Positions 58,423 through 64,000 of a stretch of 64,000 nucleotides of DNA are shown piece after piece; position 1 is the stretch's first letter; each line of letters begins with the position of its first letter. This DNA comes from Bergeyella porcorum. Lineage in GTDB: Bacteria; Bacteroidota; Bacteroidia; Flavobacteriales; Weeksellaceae. The DNA is taken from contig NZ_JBHMFD010000005.1 of the NCBI RefSeq assembly GCF_042427575.1, positions 11,840 to 75,839 on the forward strand. The letters are read 5' to 3'. The notes beneath the pieces were generated by a model that made no database searches, was not told the origin of the DNA, and worked only from the letters and a program-made list of their open reading frames with translations. Made by a program: the position numbers and the translations under genes.

Positions 58423-59547
58423 ATGCGAAAAAAAATATTATTCATATCATCTTGGTATCCTAGTAAAGTGGAACCTACCAATGGGAACTTCGTGCAGCGG
58501 CACGCAGAGGCGGTTGCCTTGAAAAATGATGTGGAGGTATTACACGCTGTGGGCTGTACAACGCAAAAAGAGCCATACATAATGGAGAAAACCGAAGTTA
58601 ATGGCATTACAACCACCATTGTTTATTACAAAGTCACCGCACTGCCTGCCTTGAATTTCATCAGGCGATGGAGGGCGTATCAGAAAGGTTGGCGTGGAAT
58701 CAATCATCCCGACTTGGTGCACGCTAATATTCTTAAAAACTCTATGTTGTTTGCCGTTTGGCTCAAATGGCGGTATCGCATTCCTTTTGTGATTTCGGAG
58801 CATTGGTCTATTTATCTGAAGGAAAATCGCTCCAAACTGTCTAAAGGGAAATTATACATTGCAAAAGTTATTGCTCAGTATGCTTCCTGTATTTTGCCTG
58901 TGAGCTACGCAATGAAAAATCATTTGACAGAATTAGGATTTCAAAATCGATTTAAAGTAGTGGGAAATGTAGTGGATACACAGTTGTTTTCTGTGAAGAA
59001 TGATAAAAGTGAACTGTTTACTTTTCTGCATATTTCCAATCTAGTACCGCTGAAGAATGCGAATAAAATCATCAAGGTGGCAACACAGTTGAGGGCTATC
59101 CATCAGAATTTTCGTCTATGTATTGGGGGAGATGGCGAGGTGAAACCGCTAAAAGCTTTGATAGCACGGCTGGATGCTACGGCTTATATAGAGGTCTTTG
59201 AAACTTTAACTTTAGCGGAAGTGGCAGATAAAATGAAGCACAGCCATTGCTTTGTTTTGTTTTCGGATTATGAAAATTTCCCGTGTGTGCTTCTGGAATC
59301 TATTGCTACGGGAACGCCCGTGATTGCTACGGATGTAGGGGGCGTTTCAGAAATTGTGAATATTGGTAATGGCGTTTTGATTTCCAATAGCGAAGAGGAA
59401 CTACTGGCAGTGATGAAAAAGATGTTAGAAAGAGAGTATGCTTTCAGCTCTCCCGAAGCGTTACACAAAGAGATAGAAGCAAAGTACTCTCGGCGTGTTA
59501 TTTCGGAGATGTTGGATGAGGTTTATCAAAAAGTTTTGAGTAGATGA
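58423..59547 (+). CDS. glycosyltransferase family 4 protein
   Basis: A 374-residue GT-B glycosyltransferase (GT4). N-terminal donor region starts ILFISSWYPSKVEPTNGNFV; the C-terminal Rossmann domain has FLHISNLVPLKNANKIIKVA, LCIGGDGEVKPLK and the nucleotide-sugar motif SDYENFPCVLLESIATGTPV with the conserved Glu. It adds a sugar to a surface polysaccharide or LPS; specificity not deducible. It overlaps the flippase gene by 4 bases (ATGA), so the two form an operon, probably for export of the product. Confidence 0.9.
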   Translation: MRKKILFISSWYPSKVEPTNGNFVQRHAEAVALKNDVEVLHAVGCTTQKEPYIMEKTEVNGITTTIVYYKVTALPALNFIRRWRAYQKGWRGINHPDLVHANILKNSMLFAVWLKWRYRIPFVISEHWSIYLKENRSKLSKGKLYIAKVIAQYASCILPVSYAMKNHLTELGFQNRFKVVGNVVDTQLFSVKNDKSELFTFLHISNLVPLKNANKIIKVATQLRAIHQNFRLCIGGDGEVKPLKALIARLDATAYIEVFETLTLAEVADKMKHSHCFVLFSDYENFPCVLLESIATGTPVIATDVGGVSEIVNIGNGVLISNSEEELLAVMKKMLEREYAFSSPEALHKEIEAKYSRRVISEMLDEVYQKVLSR

Positions 59548-60800
59548 AGCGGATATTGGTGTTCTTGAGAAATTTTTATCGCAACAATGGTTTTGCGGTG
59601 TTTTTTTCCTTTTTCTTACAAAAGGTAACGGCATTTGCTTCTACATTGATTGTGGTAAGGCTGTTGACTCCAGAGGAATTTGGGTTATTAAGTATTGTGC
59701 CAGCGATATTTGTGATGTTTGCACCATTTGTGGGGCTAGGATTGCCTGTGGCATTACTTCGGTATGGTTCTATGCTGAAGACAGATGATGAAAAAAAAGC
59801 CTTTGCAGCCCAACTGCTGAGGAAGGGAATGGGAGCACAGGTGCTGCTGTCGCTATTGTTTTTAGGGGCTTCTGTTTTTTTTATTCCGAAATATGAAGAT
59901 ATTTTTGTAATATTTTTAGCATTTGCCATCAGATTGTTTGGTGTTTTATTTTTATCTCATTTGCAGGTTTATTATCGTATTGTGTTTGATAATAAAACCT
60001 TTGCTAAGATTACCAATTTTAATTCTATATTAGGGCTACTGCTGGTGATATTGGGTAGCTACTTTTGGGGGCTTCAGGGGTATCTCTTGGCAATGGCAAT
60101 CACGCCTTATTTTGTATTGCTATTTTATAACAAAGAGATGAAGGGGATGGCAATGAAGACTATGTTTTTCCCTAAAAAGGAGGTTTGGAAATTTTCTTGG
60201 CATTCGGCATTGACTAATTTTAGTTCAGATTTATTATTCTCTATAGACATTTTATTATTGAGTTATTTCCTATCCGAGCAATCTGTGGCAGAATATCGGG
60301 TGGCAATTCTTATTCCCGCCAATATGATTTTTTTAGCCCAAAGTTTTATCCAAAGTGATTATCCCAAGTTATCCGCTAAAAACCAAGATTATTATTACTT
60401 GAAAAACTATATTACGCAATTTTATAAGATATTCATTCCCATCACGGGGCTTATTATTTTGCTGGGCTATGGTTTTAGAAAAGAGATTATAGGGCTATTT
60501 TTTGGAGAGGTATATCAAGGTGTTGTGCCAATGTTTGTGGTGTTTTTATTAGCATTCGGGAGCAATATGTTGTTGAGGGTTTTGTATGGTAATTTGCTTT
60601 CGGCTATAGGGAAGATGCATTGGGTTACGGGGATTATATCCCTTACGGTAGCCGTTTTGGTGGGGTGTTCTATGGTTTTGGTGCCTCATTTTCAGACGAT
60701 GGGGATGGCGCTGAGTATGCTGGTAGCATTGTGGTTCTGTGGAGGTAGCTTGGGGCTGGTGTTCTTTAGAGAACTAAAAAAGCTAAAACCCAAGAAATAA
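59544..60800 (+). CDS. polysaccharide flippase (MATE/Wzx-like)
   Basis: A 418-residue membrane protein with 12 to 14 helices of the oligosaccharide flippase superfamily. N-terminal FLQKVTAFASTLIVVRLLTPEEFGLLS is the typical first-two-helix signature; YRVAILIPANMIFLAQSFIQ lies in the second half. Moves lipid-linked sugars across the inner membrane. Coupled to the GT4 gene; the small lipoprotein follows after 15 bases. No polymerase or other glycosyltransferases accompany it, so it may serve a short glycan. Confidence 0.88.
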   Translation: MKRILVFLRNFYRNNGFAVFFSFFLQKVTAFASTLIVVRLLTPEEFGLLSIVPAIFVMFAPFVGLGLPVALLRYGSMLKTDDEKKAFAAQLLRKGMGAQVLLSLLFLGASVFFIPKYEDIFVIFLAFAIRLFGVLFLSHLQVYYRIVFDNKTFAKITNFNSILGLLLVILGSYFWGLQGYLLAMAITPYFVLLFYNKEMKGMAMKTMFFPKKEVWKFSWHSALTNFSSDLLFSIDILLLSYFLSEQSVAEYRVAILIPANMIFLAQSFIQSDYPKLSAKNQDYYYLKNYITQFYKIFIPITGLIILLGYGFRKEIIGLFFGEVYQGVVPMFVVFLLAFGSNMLLRVLYGNLLSAIGKMHWVTGIISLTVAVLVGCSMVLVPHFQTMGMALSMLVALWFCGGSLGLVFFRELKKLKPKK

Positions 60801-60815
60801 TCATATCTTTACACA

Positions 60816-61307
60816 ATGAAAATTTTGCATTTAATATGGATGGGGTTTCTGCTGCTATCGTGCAGAGGAGAATCGATAGAAGATTTACAAAAAGTAGATC
60901 AGGTACTGAATATTTATGTGAAAAATGCTGCGGGTAAAGATTTGCTCAATACCAAGTTGGCAGAGTCCTATTATAGCATCGAGTTCAAAGATATGCAAGG
61001 GGAGTATGATAGAGAGGCAATCTCCCTCACGAAGAAGCAAGATGCCAATGGGGTCTATTACTATGAATATATTGTGGGGGCAAAACGCATTTTGTTGCCT
61101 AATGCCACAGATGCTCTGAAAACATACAAATCCATCATTGCAGTGCAGTATAGACTTACAACCACCTCTGATACAGAAGAGCAAGTGATGGAAATTTTCT
61201 ATAAATGGACCCCTACATTATTCCAGCTAGAAACCATTACCTATGATGGGCAAGTGATTTTTGAAAAATCTACCGAGGGCGTAAATGTCATTACCATCGA
61301 GAAATAA
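60816..61307 (+). CDS. small lipoprotein of unknown function
   Basis: A 163-residue protein with a lipoprotein signal (MKILHLIWMGFLLLSC, Cys16) and a mature beta-rich domain with no recognisable motif (KILLPNATDALKTYKS-like region, WTPTLFQLETITYDGQVI). Third gene of the GT4-flippase unit by spacing. No family recognised. Confidence 0.65.
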   Translation: MKILHLIWMGFLLLSCRGESIEDLQKVDQVLNIYVKNAAGKDLLNTKLAESYYSIEFKDMQGEYDREAISLTKKQDANGVYYYEYIVGAKRILLPNATDALKTYKSIIAVQYRLTTTSDTEEQVMEIFYKWTPTLFQLETITYDGQVIFEKSTEGVNVITIEK

Positions 61308-61312
61308 TTTTG

Positions 61313-61320
61313 TAATTTTG
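61313..61320 (+). promoter_or_regulatory. -7 element of serS
   Basis: TAATTTTG, 67 bases before the serS ATG. The leader shows no T-box or other clear structure. Confidence 0.4.
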
Positions 61321-61387
61321 TAACGGTTTTTTAGAGAAAACACCAATTAGTCAGAATAATTAAATACTTCAAATAAAAGAAAGATAA

Positions 61388-62659
61388 ATGCTACAAGTAA
61401 ATTTTTTACGAGAAAATAAAGAGCGTGTTATCGCAGGGCTCCACAAGAGAAACTTTAAAACCATTGAGCTGGTAGATGAAGCCATTGTTGCCGATGATGA
61501 AAGAAGAAAACTTCAGTTTGAGCTGGATGAAAATCTCGCACAGATGAATAAGATTTCCAAGGAAATTGGAATCCTAATGAAGGAAGGTAAAAAAGAGGAT
61601 GCCGAAGTGGCTAAAGCTAAAACTGGTGAGTTTAAAGAAAATGCACAGCTTTTAAAACAAAAATTGGAGGAGGTAGAAGCACGCCTTCAAGCCATCTTGT
61701 ATCAGATTCCTAATGTGCCTTATGAAAAGGTGAAAGCAGGCGTTTCTGCAGAAGATAATGAAAATATTTACCAATCTCACGAAGTTTCAGGCTTGGGAGA
61801 AGGGGCTATTCCGCATTGGGAACTAGCGAAAAAATACCAATTGATTGATTTTGAATTGGGGGTAAAAATAGCAGGTGCAGGCTTTCCTGTATATTTGGGT
61901 AAAGGAGCAAGATTGCAGAGAGCGTTGGTGCAGTACTTTTTGGATAAAAATGTAGATGCGGGCTATTTAGAGGTGAATCCTCCTCATGTGGTAAATGAAG
62001 CTTCGGGCTATGGTACGGGGCAGCTTCCAGATAAAGAGGGACAAATGTATCATATAGGTTTAGATGATTTGTATCTTATTCCTACCGCAGAGGTGCCAGT
62101 TACCAATATTTATAGAGATGTCATCTTAGAAGAGAAAGAGTTGCCAATTAAAAATACGGCATTTTCTCAATGTTATAGAAGAGAAGCAGGTAGCTATGGG
62201 GCTCATGTAAGAGGGCTCAACCGTCTTCATCAGTTTGAGAAAGTAGAAATTGTAAGAATTGAAAAGCCAGAGAACTCCTATGCAGCGTTAGAAGAAATGG
62301 TGGAGCACGTGAAGGGAATCCTTACCGATTTAGAACTGCCATTCCGTATTTTAAGACTTTGTGGCGGCGATATGGGGTTCACTTCTGCTATGACCTACGA
62401 TTTTGAAGTTTGGAGTGCGGCACAAGAAAAATGGTTGGAAGTAAGTTCTGTTTCCAATTTTGAAACCTTCCAAGCGAATCGTTTGAAGTGTAGATATAAA
62501 GGCAATGAAGGAAAGCCACAGTTGGTACATACACTTAATGGCTCCGCAATGGCATTACCACGAATAATGGCTGCAATTTTGGAAAACAACCAGACCGAAA
62601 ACGGAATAAAAATCCCAGCAAAGCTAGTAGAATATACAAGATTTGATATGATTGGCTAG
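61388..62659 (+). CDS. serS: seryl-tRNA synthetase
   Basis: Class II aminoacyl-tRNA synthetase for serine, 423 residues. N-terminal antiparallel coiled coil (about 30-105: QFELDENLAQMNKISKEIG) that binds the tRNA-Ser long arm; motif 1 around GYLEVNPPHVVNE, motif 2 CYRREAGSYGAHVRGLNRLH with the invariant Arg, and motif 3 HTLNGSAMALPRIMAAILEN. Complete. Confidence 0.97.
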   Translation: MLQVNFLRENKERVIAGLHKRNFKTIELVDEAIVADDERRKLQFELDENLAQMNKISKEIGILMKEGKKEDAEVAKAKTGEFKENAQLLKQKLEEVEARLQAILYQIPNVPYEKVKAGVSAEDNENIYQSHEVSGLGEGAIPHWELAKKYQLIDFELGVKIAGAGFPVYLGKGARLQRALVQYFLDKNVDAGYLEVNPPHVVNEASGYGTGQLPDKEGQMYHIGLDDLYLIPTAEVPVTNIYRDVILEEKELPIKNTAFSQCYRREAGSYGAHVRGLNRLHQFEKVEIVRIEKPENSYAALEEMVEHVKGILTDLELPFRILRLCGGDMGFTSAMTYDFEVWSAAQEKWLEVSSVSNFETFQANRLKCRYKGNEGKPQLVHTLNGSAMALPRIMAAILENNQTENGIKIPAKLVEYTRFDMIG

Positions 62660-62693
62660 TCAGTATAGTCACAAAGATATTTCTTTGAAGCGA

Positions 62694-63584
62694 ATGAAGA
62701 AGAAAGGATATTTTTTTGCTATCGTATCAGCGGTTTCCTATGGATTGATACCAGCGTTTATAATTCCTGTAAAGGAAGCGGGTTTTTCGTTAGACAAAAC
62801 TTTATTCTACCGTTTCTTCATTTCAGCGATGTTTTTGTTGGTATACCTTATCCGCAAAAAAGAATCCCTCAGAGTAACCCCAAAAGATTTTCTGATAATG
62901 ATAATCTTGGGGTTATTTTATGCCTTGTCGTCAGAATTTCTATTCTTAGGTTACGATTATTTATCACCTGGTATTGCTTCTACAATTCTTTTTGTCTATC
63001 CCGTCATTGTAGCATTGGTAATGATGGTGTTCTTTAAAGAAACCATATCCAAAGCTACCGTTCTCTCTTTGATACTGACTATTCTTGGGGTGTTCGTGTT
63101 AAGTTTAAAAGATGCTACATTCAGTATTAATTTTATAGGATTGTCCATTGCCTTGCTTAGTGCATTGTTTTATGCTTTGTACATCATTATTATCAATAAA
63201 GCCAATGTCTCATTTTCTGGAATGAAGATAACCTTTTATTCTCTATTGTTTTCTTCACTTTATTATTTTATCAAGGTCTTATGGAGTCAAGATGGATTAG
63301 CGATAGATCTTTACACTTTGGGTAATTTTACTTTGTTTGCTTTTATTACTACGGTGGTATCCATTTCCACTTTGGTTTACGCCATTCAGATGATAGGCTC
63401 TACGCCCACTTCCATTATGGGAGCATTGGAGCCAGTGGTAGCCGTGCTTGTAAGCGTATTGTTTTTTCAGGAACAATTTACGATAGGATTGTTTTTAGGT
63501 GTTATGTTCATTGTCATTGGAGTAATTCTAAATATCATCTCCGAAAGCAAAAAGCAAAAACAAATCAGAGAGGTTGAAGGCTAG
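62694..63584 (+). CDS. EamA family (DMT) transporter
   Basis: A 296-residue drug/metabolite transporter with two EamA repeats of five helices each (about 5-135 and 148-285). The start at 62694 gives MKKKGYFFAIVSAVSYGLIP, a proper EamA N-terminus; an earlier TTG inside the serS end would add 14 residues with no match. The transported molecule is not known. Followed by repeat DNA. Confidence 0.88.
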   Translation: MKKKGYFFAIVSAVSYGLIPAFIIPVKEAGFSLDKTLFYRFFISAMFLLVYLIRKKESLRVTPKDFLIMIILGLFYALSSEFLFLGYDYLSPGIASTILFVYPVIVALVMMVFFKETISKATVLSLILTILGVFVLSLKDATFSINFIGLSIALLSALFYALYIIIINKANVSFSGMKITFYSLLFSSLYYFIKVLWSQDGLAIDLYTLGNFTLFAFITTVVSISTLVYAIQMIGSTPTSIMGALEPVVAVLVSVLFFQEQFTIGLFLGVMFIVIGVILNIISESKKQKQIREVEG

Positions 63585-63599
63585 CCAATCTATACGATT

Positions 63600-63790
63600 C
63601 TGCCTTTGAGATAAAATATTATTCAAGATTCAAAATACGCTATTGTAGTCCATCGTACATATTACATATACTTTTTACACTGCTACATTGTTACATTGCT
63701 ATATTTTTCATTGTATCATTGTACTTTGTACAATCGTACATTATACTTTGTACATCGTACAATCATACAGTTGTATATTTTTTTCATTGT
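63600..63790. repeat. TACATTGTAC-type intergenic repeats
   Basis: AT-rich DNA made of TACATTGT, TTGTACATCGTACAATC and similar words, like 57540-57810. No gene. Confidence 0.7.
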
Positions 63791-63836
63791 CAATCATCAC
63801 ATTACAAAAAATAGGTAAAAAAATGCGTTGATAAAT

Positions 63837-63867
63837 TTGGTGGTAATGTAAAAACTTTCTACTTTTG
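63837..63867 (+). promoter_or_regulatory. tandem promoter P1, probable rRNA operon leader
   Basis: TTG (63837-63839), 20 bases, TACTTTTG (63860-63867). The downstream words GCACCCGCAATCGAGAGA and GCAGCGCAGGAGTGAG look like a flavobacterial rRNA leader. Confidence 0.6.
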
Positions 63868-63950
63868 CACCCGCAATCGAGAGATAGCAGCGCAGGAGTG
63901 AGAATAGAAATTAAAGACAAAGCGATTTTGAAAAAAAGTTTCAAAAACAT

Positions 63951-63982
63951 TTGGAGTTTAAAATAAAAAGTTTTTATCTTTG
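63951..63982 (+). promoter_or_regulatory. tandem promoter P2, probable rRNA operon leader
   Basis: TTG (63951-63953), 21 bases, TATCTTTG (63975-63982), followed by GCAGTCCGAATCAAAAACG. Two consensus promoters 114 bases apart facing out of the window suggest a strongly expressed stable-RNA operon just beyond; the 16S gene itself is not visible. Confidence 0.6.
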
Positions 63983-64000
63983 CAGTCCGAATCAAAAACG

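Noticed and set aside
63741..63995. Minus-strand ORF of 84 codons at the window end
   Set aside because: It lies across the two tandem stable-RNA promoters and has no recognisable protein feature.

Overview
The window is a chromosomal segment of a low-GC Bacteroidota bacterium, most likely class Flavobacteriia, family Weeksellaceae (Riemerella/Chryseobacterium relatives). The supporting signs are flavobacterial promoters (TTG, 16-21 bases, then TAnnTTTG) in front of many genes, a type IX secretion lipoprotein (SprE/PorW), GLPGLI-family proteins, TonB receptors with SusC-like style, BspA-type leucine-rich repeats and tail-specific S41 proteases. The exact genus cannot be settled from the sequence alone.

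Layout. 1-3.4 kb: end of the cbb3 oxidase operon (ccoP-ccoG-fixH-TauE/SafE-like). 3.6-8.3 kb: housekeeping genes (a DUF6909-like protein, pyrD, DUF445, msrB). 8.3-19.8 kb: a defence island. It is a type I restriction-modification locus (hsdM-hsdS-hsdR) preceded by an AlbA_2/Schlafen-type regulator. Two cargo units sit between hsdS and hsdR: an AT-rich pair (NA37 nucleoid-associated protein plus membrane protein) and an AbiF unit with an upstream structured RNA. Several island genes carry single lesions: an amber stop in an HTH gene, a one-base frameshift in an A8 tract in hsdS, and a TGA in abiF. The first 85 bp of hsdR are duplicated on the far side of the abiF cargo. 19.8-23 kb: a metal-handling pair (TonB receptor with two HMA domains, Cys/His-rich secreted protein). 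23-30 kb: nlpC/P60 peptidase, tadA, coaX, M1 peptidase, HU-like protein, BspA-like LRR protein. 29.9-33.6 kb: a probable small RNA antisense-oriented to the rpsL-rpsG-fusA-rpsJ operon, which ends in a strong terminator directly after rpsJ. 33.6-39.9 kb: two copies of a small four-cysteine secreted peptide plus GLPGLI protein, separated by ybeY, an acyltransferase, miaE and DUF502, and bounded by surE. 40-55 kb: S41 proteases, tsaB, uvrB, sprE/porW, maf, a KdsC-like phosphatase and a large outer-membrane receptor. 55-64 kb: repeat-rich intergenic DNA, small lipoproteins, an Fe-S protein, a glycosyltransferase/flippase pair, serS and an EamA transporter. The window ends in two tandem strong promoters that look like an rRNA-operon leader.

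Most notable: the two peptide-GLPGLI modules. The peptides share the spacing C-x6-C-x5/6-C-x18/19-C, the promoters share a dyad operator (ATRTGA-N6-TCATAT) over the -33 element, and each module is flanked by direct repeats derived from the 3' end of the neighbouring gene (surE; the ybeY terminator). This looks like a small, co-regulated, mobile two-gene system of unknown function. Second in interest are the NA37-membrane protein pair and the AbiF-RNA cargo inside the type I locus, and the phase-variable-looking hsdS.
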